Origin: Hyphococcus sp.
GTDB lineage: Bacteria > Pseudomonadota > Alphaproteobacteria > Caulobacterales > Parvularculaceae
Assembly: GCA_021604605.1 (NCBI GenBank)
Contig: BQJH01000014.1
Location: forward strand, 1-24,220
Reading direction: 5' to 3'
Length of the DNA: 24,220 bases
Shown: positions 1 through 8,308 of the stretch, piece by piece
How positions within the stretch are numbered: the first letter of the stretch is position 1
Layout of the letters: every line of letters starts with the position of its first letter
Notes under the pieces: generated by a model
What the model was told of the DNA's origin: nothing
What the model saw: the letters and a program-made list of their open reading frames with translations, nothing else
Database searches by the model: none
Program-made: the position numbers and the translations under genes

Positions 1-42
1 CGATGCTTTCCGTATTCGAACAGAGTTTAGGGAGCGGCAAAC

Positions 43-306
43 GTGGCAGATGGTTCAGCAAGTGTAGAAGGCGCAACAACAGTCGCAGCGGATCGTTTAC
101 GGGGATTCATTGAGAGGGTTGAGCGTCTTGAAGAAGAAAAAGCTGCCATCATGAACGATATCAAAGAAATTTTTGCTGAGGCAAAAGGCGAAGGTTATGA
201 CGTGAAAACATTGCGTCAGGTTATTCGCATTCGAAAAATGGACCGGGCGGATCGTCAGGAACAGGAAGCGTTGTTGGATTTATATCTTGCAGCGCTTGGA
301 GAATGA
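43..306 (+). CDS. gapR: GapR-like nucleoid-associated protein (DUF2312)
   Basis: This 87-residue protein has the size and sequence character of GapR, the alphaproteobacterial chromosome-structuring protein that binds overtwisted, AT-rich DNA ahead of replication and transcription forks. Residues about 16-50 form a charged helical coiled-coil stretch (RLRGFIERVERLEEEKAA is typical of the family), followed by the conserved GYDVKTLRQVIRIRKMD segment at about 51-67 and a short C-terminal helix. The start is a GTG at 43, preceded by GGAG at 31-34 with 8 bases of spacing. The gene stops 5 bases before the end of the convergent tamB, so the two transcripts must overlap. The family assignment is from recognised sequence pattern; DNA binding is family knowledge. 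Confidence 0.93.
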   Translation: MADGSASVEGATTVAADRLRGFIERVERLEEEKAAIMNDIKEIFAEAKGEGYDVKTLRQVIRIRKMDRADRQEQEALLDLYLAALGE

Positions 307-311
307 TCAGG

Positions 312-3300
312 CTAAAAGTCTCTTTTCCAATTGGCTGATACGGTCTGATCGCCATCCTGGCGAATTTCAGTTTCAACACTGATATCATCAGTAATGTCAT
401 ACTCTACACGCACAGCGCCACTTTTCCCTTTTGCATCTTGAGTTGCAGAAACGAACAACCCATCGGCGACATACTTTCCGATCGTTAAAGAGCCGCCGCC
501 ATTTTCTGGGTCGACGTCGAAATTAAGAAGATCAAGCCCAGTGGCTTGGCGCAGGGACCCTGTCAGGCCCTCGCCTCCAAAGGGGCCAATACCACCTAGT
601 GAAGCCAAGGCTTGCGCCGTTTGTAACGACTCAAGAGCCGTTAAGTCGCCCGCCGATTTACCGAATAGAACCAAAGCCATCACATCCTCTGATGGCATCG
701 TTGGCGTTGACGTCAACTCGACTACTGGTTGCTGCGCTCGCCCCGACACTTTGATGATTGCAGTCACACCGTCGCTCGTTTCATATGCAGCGCGAATATC
801 GACCAGCGGATTATTGGACGACAACCGATCAAATTCTATGATGCCGCGGGTCAGATCAAAACGCCGTCCAGAAAAATCCAACCATCCCCTTTGTAAATTC
901 ATTCGGCCTAAAATTAACGGGCTTCCCCGGTCATTCATGGTGTTAATGTTTGCAGCCCATTCGCTTTCGAGGCCACGCCCTCTAACAAAAATACGATCAT
1001 CAGCATTGATTTGGATGCGATAATCGAGGGCCGTTTGCTTAGATTCAACAGCTGAGAGTTCAACAGAGAGGTCGGGCGAGTTGTCATCATTTGCCATGAT
1101 GACCTCAATGGGAGCCAGCCCTGTGTTTTCCGGAGTAATGATTTCTGCATTCAGTTCGTCAATTCGAATATCGCCAGTTGCCGTGGCAGCATCTAATGCG
1201 CCGTCGATCTTGATGTCGCCATTCAAGAGTATGCTTTTAACGGGATACGCGGAAAGCTCTGCTTCGTTAAAACGGATCGACAGATCAATCGTAGAGTTTT
1301 CACTAACGTTGATCCCCCCATCCAGGATGATTGTATCCTTGTCAGGCTGTCCCGCGCCATGCGCCCCGCCGGAAAGCAAAATCTCGCTGGCGCCGCCAAA
1401 ATAGTTAGCTTTGGCCTCAATGTGTAAACCATCCAGCGAAAAGCCTGATTGTAATTCCGTATAAGCGCCATTCGTGATGTTTGCCTCGCCGGATATTTTG
1501 GGCTCCGTCATGCTGCCAGCCAGTGTAATATCGGCTGAAAGAATACCCTCTAATGTTTGCAGGATAGGCGGGAGGTAGGCTGTGAGCACGCTTGCCTGGC
1601 CATTATATCGAGCAAACCCATTAAGGTCGCCGTCGGTCATTACGCTAATTGCAGGTGCTTTTTGCAATTTGACCGGCAAGCTTATTTGTAAGTCCAATGT
1701 TTCGGAGTCAGGCAAGCTCTTGATGATGGCTTGTTGGCCGTCCCATTGAAATTCACCCTTAATCGACGAAGATTGCTCTGTAGTGAGGAGAGACGAAAGT
1801 TGAAATTCGCCTTTTGCCGGAATGGATTTGTTCGTGTCGAGATCTAGCTTCAGGCTAATCCGACTATCGGCGCCGGGAATGTTTATACTGGAGAGGGATG
1901 CATCTGCGCGCCAATGTGTTTTGGATACATAGGCGTCAGCGATAATTTCTCCAGTGCGCCCCCAACCTAATTTAAAGTCGCTTAGAGTAATACCATCTTG
2001 CGCAATGATTGATGCTGGTTGCTTTAACGTGATTGTATTGTTAGCTGCTAAGCCGTCTAACTTTGCCAGGCTGATATTGACATCATCTTGCAAGTTGATA
2101 AGCGCAGCCAATTTCAAATTTTCAATAAGACCTGTCTGCCTTGTCGCAATAGCATTGGCGTTGATCGTCGTGGAGATCTTCTTTGATGGGCCTTGGGCCC
2201 TAAAGTCCAGGTTGGATATTGATATATTTTTTGTTTGAAGCCGATCAGCCGTAATGATCAGGTCATTGTTCGTCTGGTCACGGGCAATCCGTCCGATGAT
2301 TTTCATGTCGCCGGTTAAGTTGAGCCCAGGCCAAGGTTCGGCGGCTTCGTCTCCGGTATAGGTCAGGTCGATATTCAAAAATTCTGTCTGCGGGTTTAAA
2401 GCGCCGCTGCCCCGAAATGAAAACCCGTCACCTTGATAAGAGAATGGGGCGAAAGAAACAGTTCCGTCTTTAGAAGAGCGAAGGGCAAGGCTGAGACTAC
2501 CTGTTCCTTGCTTTGCTTTCGCGTTAATTTCACCGTTAGGCAGTCTTGGCAAGCCGGCAACAGCAACATTGAGATCAATTGGCGGTGTGTTGGTGTTGTT
2601 GAATTCTATGACAGGCAACTCAACACTTGATATGACCGTTATTGATGCAAGGGCGCCTGATATTGATACCTCACCAGCAATCACGTCTGTCAGTTTTGCG
2701 GTCGGTGTCAGGTTTGAGACAAAATCAGGCGCGGCTTCAAAGTTGGCCTTCAGTAGGATTTCGTCGTCCTTTATGGAGTAGGCGCCGCCACCGCTGACGA
2801 AAGTATCTTTTCCAGACTGTGCGGTAAATGCTTTAAATATAACACTTTGCGCAGGATCAATTATAACTTGTCCGTCTGCGTCCAGCCCAAGTTTCAAAAA
2901 CGAGACATCCGGGTTAGGGGTTGCGGTAAGGGTTATGTTGCCTGAATAGTGTTGATCCTCATTTTTTGTAAAATCCGCCATACTGAGCGTGGCGCCTTTT
3001 GTTTTAAACGTTCCTGACCAGAGTGACTTAGAGCGATTTAGAGATTGGCTAAGCTTGAGGTTAAACTCATCACCTAAATAATCTTGAATCTCAGGTCTGT
3101 ATTGAGGGGCTAGTTTCCCTTTTAAGTCAGCATCAAGCGACAGAAGTTTACCCCGCGTGGCTTTCCATTCCAGTGAGCCAACAACCATACCTAGCGATGA
3201 TTGCAGCTGCTCGAGTGTAATGACACCGCCACGCTTTTTGCGTTCAATCAAGGCGCTGGCCGTTAGCGTGCCTTCCAGTTCGTTGATCTTTGAAAACTTG

Positions 3301-4124
3301 GGGCCCGCATTGAACGTTGAGTTTATATGTACATTCTCAAAAGAGAAAAACTCACCCTTTATCGTGGACGAAAGAGTTCCATATTCCCCGAAGTTGCCAT
3401 CCAGTTTAATATCCGTGAGTTTCTCGTTCTCGACGCTAGTAATCTTTAGTGTGAAGCCATCATCAAGATTCAGCACTGAGGCCAATAAGCCATCAGGCTC
3501 AGAAGAAATATCTATGTCGAGATCGAGCTGATCACGAGCGACATGAATCATGGCGGAGATTGCAGCGCTATCATGTCCATTATGATTGTTGAGCGTCAAA
3601 TCAGCTTCAAGAAATTTATCGGATAGGCGAAGTTTACCACCGCCATCCATCCTGCTTTGAACAGAACCTATATTAGTTTGGATGTCTTCCAGCGATATTC
3701 TATCAATCAGGAAGTTGGGAAGGTTATCAGGAAACCTCAAGGATAAGGGGGCTTTCTCTTCATCGTTTTCCTTGTCTATTGGTGATCGCACCATGATTGC
3801 GCCTGTAAGGGCAACGTTTTCGATGTGATAACGTTTGCTCAGCAAGGTCAAAGGTCGCCATTTCAATTCGGCCTGGTCAAGTGTCAGCCAGATACCGGCC
3901 TCATCAGATATTTCGATGTCACTTAGGATGATATGACCAGGCAGGTTGCCTTTAATTGCACCAATTTTCAGCTGGCCATCAATGCTCTTACTGATGCTGG
4001 TTTCTGCTTGCGATACTATCCACGCCCGCCCGCCATCTGTGTTGAACAGAATGCCAAGCGCGCCAATTGCGCCAATACAGATAGTGGCAAGGCAGAGTAA
4101 TATGATCGTGATAATCCGGGGCAT
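312..4124 (-). CDS. tamB: TamB, inner-membrane translocation and assembly module protein
   Basis: This 1270-residue protein is a TamB/DUF490 family member. It has an N-terminal membrane anchor at about residues 4-27 followed by a very long, beta-rich, low-cysteine region, as expected for the hydrophobic groove that spans the periplasm. The C-terminal 300 or so residues carry the recognisable TamB domain, including the RGWLDFSGRRFDLTRGIIEFD segment, PLVDIRAAYET, MPSEDVMALVLFGKS, and the ending in aromatic/charged WKRDF. TamB works with the outer-membrane protein TamA in outer-membrane protein assembly and, by current understanding of AsmA-like proteins, in phospholipid transfer between membranes. 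Its ATG overlaps the tamA stop by one base (TAATG), so the two genes are translationally coupled. Length is normal for the family. Confidence 0.95.
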   Translation of the reverse strand: MPRIITIILLCLATICIGAIGALGILFNTDGGRAWIVSQAETSISKSIDGQLKIGAIKGNLPGHIILSDIEISDEAGIWLTLDQAELKWRPLTLLSKRYHIENVALTGAIMVRSPIDKENDEEKAPLSLRFPDNLPNFLIDRISLEDIQTNIGSVQSRMDGGGKLRLSDKFLEADLTLNNHNGHDSAAISAMIHVARDQLDLDIDISSEPDGLLASVLNLDDGFTLKITSVENEKLTDIKLDGNFGEYGTLSSTIKGEFFSFENVHINSTFNAGPKFSKINELEGTLTASALIERKKRGGVITLEQLQSSLGMVVGSLEWKATRGKLLSLDADLKGKLAPQYRPEIQDYLGDEFNLKLSQSLNRSKSLWSGTFKTKGATLSMADFTKNEDQHYSGNITLTATPNPDVSFLKLGLDADGQVIIDPAQSVIFKAFTAQSGKDTFVSGGGAYSIKDDEILLKANFEAAPDFVSNLTPTAKLTDVIAGEVSISGALASITVISSVELPVIEFNNTNTPPIDLNVAVAGLPRLPNGEINAKAKQGTGSLSLALRSSKDGTVSFAPFSYQGDGFSFRGSGALNPQTEFLNIDLTYTGDEAAEPWPGLNLTGDMKIIGRIARDQTNNDLIITADRLQTKNISISNLDFRAQGPSKKISTTINANAIATRQTGLIENLKLAALINLQDDVNISLAKLDGLAANNTITLKQPASIIAQDGITLSDFKLGWGRTGEIIADAYVSKTHWRADASLSSINIPGADSRISLKLDLDTNKSIPAKGEFQLSSLLTTEQSSSIKGEFQWDGQQAIIKSLPDSETLDLQISLPVKLQKAPAISVMTDGDLNGFARYNGQASVLTAYLPPILQTLEGILSADITLAGSMTEPKISGEANITNGAYTELQSGFSLDGLHIEAKANYFGGASEILLSGGAHGAGQPDKDTIILDGGINVSENSTIDLSIRFNEAELSAYPVKSILLNGDIKIDGALDAATATGDIRIDELNAEIITPENTGLAPIEVIMANDDNSPDLSVELSAVESKQTALDYRIQINADDRIFVRGRGLESEWAANINTMNDRGSPLILGRMNLQRGWLDFSGRRFDLTRGIIEFDRLSSNNPLVDIRAAYETSDGVTAIIKVSGRAQQPVVELTSTPTMPSEDVMALVLFGKSAGDLTALESLQTAQALASLGGIGPFGGEGLTGSLRQATGLDLLNFDVDPENGGGSLTIGKYVADGLFVSATQDAKGKSGAVRVEYDITDDISVETEIRQDGDQTVSANWKRDF

Positions 4125-5902
4125 TAGAATGATTGTCCCAACGCAATGTAAATCTGAAAACCCTGATCGGTGTCACGTTTGTTTGTAGGGAAAGCGATGT
4201 CGGCGCGAATTGGTCCAATCGGGGTGAAGTATCTTACTCCACCGCCAAAGCCGACAAAGAACGGTTCATTAAAATCAGGTGTTGCACTTTCTGAAACAAG
4301 CCCAGCGTCAACAAAAGCGGCCAACTGTATATTTTTGCTTACCATCATACGGCCCTCAAAAGCGCCTTCGATTCTGGATCGCCCCCCTATAGGCACACCG
4401 TCGGCGTCCAGGGGGCCGGCCTCTTGAAATCCAAAACCACGTACTGATCCGCCGCCGCCAGCATAGAGGCGTTTGTTTCGCGGTAGATCATTTAGTGTGC
4501 TGCCAAATGTTGCACCGACGCCTGCTCGTGCGGCAAGGGTAAAACGATCATTTGATCCAAAGTGAATTCGACTACGGGAGGAAAATTCTGTCTGGAAAAA
4601 TGTATCGCTTCCCGTATACGGGGTAACGACTATGCTTGCTCGTAGCCCTTTTGTTGGATTGAGCAAATCATTTTCAGAATCCCACAAGACAGACAAAGGA
4701 GTTGAAACAAAGTAGGTGCGTTCTTCTGTGTTTTCAGCTTTCACTTTTGACGTTTCAAATGCCAGCGCTGCCCTGGTTTCCAGATTGTCATTAAGCCATT
4801 TCTTTGCAAGCCCGCTTGAGGTTCGCAAAGAACGGGCATCAAATGCATCGGTTGTCTCATTTGAAAACTCAAAATTACCGAACGCATTACCCGGCAAGGA
4901 TGGTAAAGGTTTAATAATATCAAATTTGATAGCTTGCTCTATTTCAGATGCGCTTAATTCGATCCGTAAATTTTCTCCGCGACGGAAGATGTTTCTGTTC
5001 TCAAAGAAAATTCTTCCCCCTGGCCCTTCTGATGTTGAGAAAGAAGCGCCAAGACCTATTGTTCTGCGCTTTCTTTCTTCCAGATTTACTAGAACGGGCG
5101 CCAAACCGTTTTTATCTGGAGCGCCGGGCTCAATATTAATTGAAGAAAAAAGCGCAGTCTGCGCTAACCGATCACGATAGCTGATAATTTTATTACGTTC
5201 GTACTCATCACCATCATCCCAGGTTTTTAGTTTATGAATAAAGTCCGGTTTTGTTGTGGTTAGCCCGTCTAACTTAATCTCTCCAAATCGGGCTTTCGGG
5301 CCACTTTCAAAAATGAAAACGGCATGTGCTGTTGCTTCTTCAGTATTCGCGATAGCTCGACGGCCAAGTATTTTTGTATTTGGAAAGCCATTTTCTCGAA
5401 GGTGCGCTGCAAACTGTAGTTGAACGTCACGGATGTCAGCGCCTGCCGCAGAACCATCTGGCTTTATATTGGCCTCTTCAAGCGTGGCGGGGCGGTCTTC
5501 TGCTTCATCGCGAAAAAGAATCTCGTATTCGACAATTTTAAAGGCTTCTCCCGGAGCTATGGTGAAGACAACTTTTGCTTTATCGCTCCCTTCTTTGGCG
5601 ACGAGGTCATAGGAAGCTTTGCCCTGATAATATCCGGCTGACTGTAGGGCTTCATTAAATGACTTTTGATCGCGCTCCGCGGCTCTGCGAAGGGAGGCGT
5701 AAGTAGGGTAGTCCCGCAAAGCTTGGTGCAGGCGAGAAATTTGCTCCAGCTTGCTTTTCAACGTTTCCGGCGCTCCAACAATTTCCAGGCTGTAATTCTG
5801 GCTGGCGAGCGCGTTCGCACAGCAAACTACACTCATTGTCGCAAAAACAATGAAAACCAGAATCGGAGAGTATCGATTTTTCAACTGTCGCCCTGCTAAC
5901 AT
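4124..5902 (-). CDS. tamA: TamA, Omp85-family outer-membrane assembly protein
   Basis: This 592-residue protein starts with a signal peptide (hydrophobic run about residues 13-31 ending in ANALA-S). POTRA-like domains follow at about 36-105, 110-195 and 200-270; the third includes RFGEIKLDGLTTTKPDFI. From about 280 to the end lies a 16-strand Omp85 barrel, with the typical GLGASFSTSEGPGGRIFFENRN entry, a GGGGSVRGFGFQ segment of the conserved lid/loop type, and a C-terminal phenylalanine (ALGQSF) that serves as the barrel assembly signal. It is the outer-membrane partner of TamB. A purine-rich AAGAG lies just upstream of the ATG. The 227 bases between this gene and the divergent sulfotransferase gene must hold both promoters, but I could not pick a convincing box. 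Confidence 0.95.
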   Translation of the reverse strand: MLAGRQLKNRYSPILVFIVFATMSVVCCANALASQNYSLEIVGAPETLKSKLEQISRLHQALRDYPTYASLRRAAERDQKSFNEALQSAGYYQGKASYDLVAKEGSDKAKVVFTIAPGEAFKIVEYEILFRDEAEDRPATLEEANIKPDGSAAGADIRDVQLQFAAHLRENGFPNTKILGRRAIANTEEATAHAVFIFESGPKARFGEIKLDGLTTTKPDFIHKLKTWDDGDEYERNKIISYRDRLAQTALFSSINIEPGAPDKNGLAPVLVNLEERKRRTIGLGASFSTSEGPGGRIFFENRNIFRRGENLRIELSASEIEQAIKFDIIKPLPSLPGNAFGNFEFSNETTDAFDARSLRTSSGLAKKWLNDNLETRAALAFETSKVKAENTEERTYFVSTPLSVLWDSENDLLNPTKGLRASIVVTPYTGSDTFFQTEFSSRSRIHFGSNDRFTLAARAGVGATFGSTLNDLPRNKRLYAGGGGSVRGFGFQEAGPLDADGVPIGGRSRIEGAFEGRMMVSKNIQLAAFVDAGLVSESATPDFNEPFFVGFGGGVRYFTPIGPIRADIAFPTNKRDTDQGFQIYIALGQSF

Positions 5903-6129
5903 TACTCTTACTGACCTGCGGCGTCTGTTAGCGTCTTGCTGCTGCGCCTACGGTTGAAAATTAAAGTTTCGGATACTTTGGCATATGCTGGTTAATCTTA
6001 GGCTGCGTTTTGGGTGTATTTAAGGCGTTGAAACGGAAAAATGCGGGCTTTTCAAGCTTGTACATGCTGGAAATGATGATTTATCTCAGGTAACTGAAAC
6101 TCCAAGGCAATGATTTCGTAGAAGGTTAT

Positions 6130-7254
6130 ATGGCTCATCCTTTAAGTGGCGCAAATTTAGGCACATTGGGCGCCGTCATGGGAAGGTCCGGGTTGCCCGG
6201 AAAGGTCGGCGCGGCAGCGTCGATTGGGTTGGCGGCTATCGGGCGTTGGCCGTTTTCTGCAGCTGAGCGCCTGGCTATGGAGAGCCGTCTGCCTCGAGAG
6301 GAAGATATGCCAGCGCCTGTCTTTATCCTGGGGCATTGGCGATCTGGCACCACCCACCTTTATAACACCATGTGCCAGAGCGGTGAGTGGGGATATGTGC
6401 CGCCTGTAGCTACAGGACTGCCCTGGGACTTATTCGGTCTGGCGAGAGTTTTTAACTCGCTGCTGGAAAAAGCACTGCCTGAGCACCGCTACATCGATAA
6501 TATTCCTGTTCGACCAGACAGCCCGCAAGAAGATGAAATTGCGATAGCGAATATGTCTGAGGTTTCTTTTTATCACGGTATATATTTTCCGAGAGCTTTT
6601 CAGGAAAATATAAATAGGGGTCTGTTTTTCGATGGCTGCTCTCCAGCGGAAATAGAAGCATGGCGGCGCCAATTCATCTATTTTCTTAGAAAGCTGTATT
6701 TGCATCAGAGTAAAAAGCCACTGTTGATAAAAAATCCTGTTTATACAGGGCGTTTCGCAATGCTGCGTGAGATGTTTCCTGATGCAAAGTTTATTCATAT
6801 TCACAGAAACCCATATGATGTGTTTTTGTCGATGCAGAATTTCTACCGAAAATTGCTGAAGCAATTCGCTCTGCAAAGCTACGATCATGTCGACATAGAC
6901 GAGGCGATCTTCAAAATTTACGAACGTATGATGAGGGCTTATGAAGAAGACGCCAAGCATGTGCCAGCCGACAGCTTAGTTGAGTTGCGATATGGTGCTT
7001 TGGATGCTCAACCACTGGAGAGTGTTGAAAAAGTATACACGTCGCTAAATCTGCCAGGTTTTGCAGAAGGACGAAGCAAGTTCGAACAGTATCTCACTTC
7101 TATTCGTAGTTTTAAGAAAAATAATTTTGAATACAGTGATGAGGTGGCTGCTAAAGTTGAAAACCGGCTTGGATATTTTATCGATAAATGGGGTTACGAA
7201 AAACCGGGAAGTAATGTCTATGAGGGGACCCAGAATGCGGACACTGCCGCATAA
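6130..7254 (+). CDS. PAPS-dependent sulfotransferase family protein
   Basis: This 374-residue soluble protein belongs to the sulfotransferase P-loop family (Sulfotransferase_3 type). The 5'-phosphosulfate loop is GHWRSGTTHL at residues 68-77. The 3'-phosphate site is IHRNPYDVFLSM at about 224-235, and KNP at 201-203 holds the usual conserved basic residue before it. Such enzymes move a sulfonate from PAPS to a hydroxyl or amine; the acceptor cannot be read from sequence. The ATG at 6130 has AGAAGG just upstream. Its 3' end overlaps the next gene by 20 bases, and that gene overlaps hpnA by 8, so expression is probably coupled to hpnA. By inference the acceptor may be a hopanoid or another membrane lipid, but this is unproven. 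Several stretches are AT-rich relative to the hpn genes. Confidence 0.88.
   Translation: MAHPLSGANLGTLGAVMGRSGLPGKVGAAASIGLAAIGRWPFSAAERLAMESRLPREEDMPAPVFILGHWRSGTTHLYNTMCQSGEWGYVPPVATGLPWDLFGLARVFNSLLEKALPEHRYIDNIPVRPDSPQEDEIAIANMSEVSFYHGIYFPRAFQENINRGLFFDGCSPAEIEAWRRQFIYFLRKLYLHQSKKPLLIKNPVYTGRFAMLREMFPDAKFIHIHRNPYDVFLSMQNFYRKLLKQFALQSYDHVDIDEAIFKIYERMMRAYEEDAKHVPADSLVELRYGALDAQPLESVEKVYTSLNLPGFAEGRSKFEQYLTSIRSFKKNNFEYSDEVAAKVENRLGYFIDKWGYEKPGSNVYEGTQNADTAA
7222..7227 (+). promoter_or_regulatory. Ribosome binding site that fixes the start of the PON-like lipoprotein
   Basis: GAGGGG ends 7 bases before the ATG at 7235. This favours 7235 over the longer in-frame starts at 7061, 7214 and 7220. 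It also puts a lipoprotein signal peptide right at the N-terminus, which the longer forms would bury. The site lies inside the sulfotransferase coding region. Confidence 0.75.
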
Positions 7255-8308
7255 AGCGCTTCTCGGATTAGGAGTATTTCTTCTCGCCGCATGCGGCGGC
7301 GCACATACGCCAGCAAAATATTCTCTTTCCCAGTGTTCCCGGCTGGGCCTCACGGATGCCGTGTCTGGAGAGACGATCCGGGGTGTAGAAGACTTCGCCG
7401 TTGATTGGGAATCGCAAACTATCTTTTTATCGGCGTATGACCGTCGCGCTGTTGAAAAGGCTGCGCGTGATCGCGCCGAGACGCTGCCTCAAGGCGGTAT
7501 TTATGCGGTGCTAATTGATGAGGTATTTGACCGTGAAAAAGATACCCTTTCGATTTCACCTCTTATAGCTGAGGACAAATTCCCCGGGGGGCTGCGCCCT
7601 CACGGGATTTCTTTTGACGCTGACACCCAAGAACTGTTGTTTATAAATCGGTCATATCGTCAGCAAGGGCGTCGATGGATTATGGCGCCCAATGTTCATC
7701 GCATAAGTTTACAGGGTGAGGCAGTCATAAGTTTATCCGAAACGACACACTGCGCGGCCAATAATTTGTTCAAGAGCTCGGATAGCATTTACGTTTCATT
7801 TGATCATCAGTTTTGTGATTGGCGCGGCGTATTTGAGAATATTTTTGGGTTAAGACAAAGTGGGTTCTTAAAACAGACCGACGATGTCATTTTAAGTAAA
7901 ATGAAGTACGCAAACGGGATTACACAAATTTCTGATGAGCATATTTTTATAGCCGCTACTCGCGAAAAAAAACTATATAAAGTCGACCTAGAAACCGGTA
8001 AAATTTTGTATCGTTATAAAGTGCCGGGTGGTCCTGATAATATTACTATTGGATATGATGATAATGCTATCACAGCCCTGCATCCGTCATTGATAAAATT
8101 GGCAATGAACAGAAAGCTTGGAATAGGAAAAGCACCGTCCCGAATTATGAAACTCAATCCTGTAACTGATAAAACTATTATGTTGTTTGATGACGCGAAA
8201 GGTGCGTTTTTCAGTGCGGCAACTGTTGGCGTAGAAACCGAACGTGGTCTGATAGCAGGTTCAGTCACGGATGATGGCATTCTTGTATGTGGTGTGGCGG
8301 GTGAGTGA
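7235..8308 (+). CDS. Paraoxonase (PON)/SMP-30-like beta-propeller lipoprotein
   Basis: This 357-residue protein begins with a lipoprotein signal ending in the lipobox LAAC, with Cys20 as the lipidation site, so it should be anchored on the periplasmic face of a membrane. The rest resembles animal and bacterial paraoxonases (calcium six-bladed propeller lactonases/arylesterases): GVEDF at 50-54, RPHGIS at 121-126, NN at 176-177, KYANGI at 224-229 and GPDNI at 266-270. These align with the PON1 calcium ligands Glu53/Asp54, Asn168/Asp169, Asn224 and Asp269/Asn270, and with His115. The Asp169 position is Asn here. The second catalytic histidine (PON1 His134) aligns with Arg139, so activity may be altered or lost. 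It overlaps the sulfotransferase by 20 bases and hpnA by 8. The alignment was made by eye. Confidence 0.72.
   Translation: MRTLPHKALLGLGVFLLAACGGAHTPAKYSLSQCSRLGLTDAVSGETIRGVEDFAVDWESQTIFLSAYDRRAVEKAARDRAETLPQGGIYAVLIDEVFDREKDTLSISPLIAEDKFPGGLRPHGISFDADTQELLFINRSYRQQGRRWIMAPNVHRISLQGEAVISLSETTHCAANNLFKSSDSIYVSFDHQFCDWRGVFENIFGLRQSGFLKQTDDVILSKMKYANGITQISDEHIFIAATREKKLYKVDLETGKILYRYKVPGGPDNITIGYDDNAITALHPSLIKLAMNRKLGIGKAPSRIMKLNPVTDKTIMLFDDAKGAFFSAATVGVETERGLIAGSVTDDGILVCGVAGE

Noticed and set aside
541..1023. A 160-codon plus-strand frame inside tamB
   Set aside because: It overlaps the conserved C-terminal TamB domain on the other strand and its translation matches nothing I know. Other plus-strand frames within tamA and tamB were rejected in the same way.
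6053..6060. Palindrome CAAGCTTG in the tamA/sulfotransferase divergent region
   Set aside because: A single 8-base palindrome (a HindIII site core) is expected by chance and shows no flanking symmetry.
6430..6960. A 176-codon open frame on the minus strand opposite the sulfotransferase gene
   Set aside because: It has no recognisable domain, is rich in odd residue runs, and the plus-strand frame carries clear sulfotransferase motifs through the same bases. It is a shadow frame.
7061..7234. N-terminal extension of the PON-like gene back to an ATG at 7061
   Set aside because: It would overlap the sulfotransferase by nearly 200 bases and bury the lipoprotein signal peptide. GAGGGG before the ATG at 7235 gives a better start.
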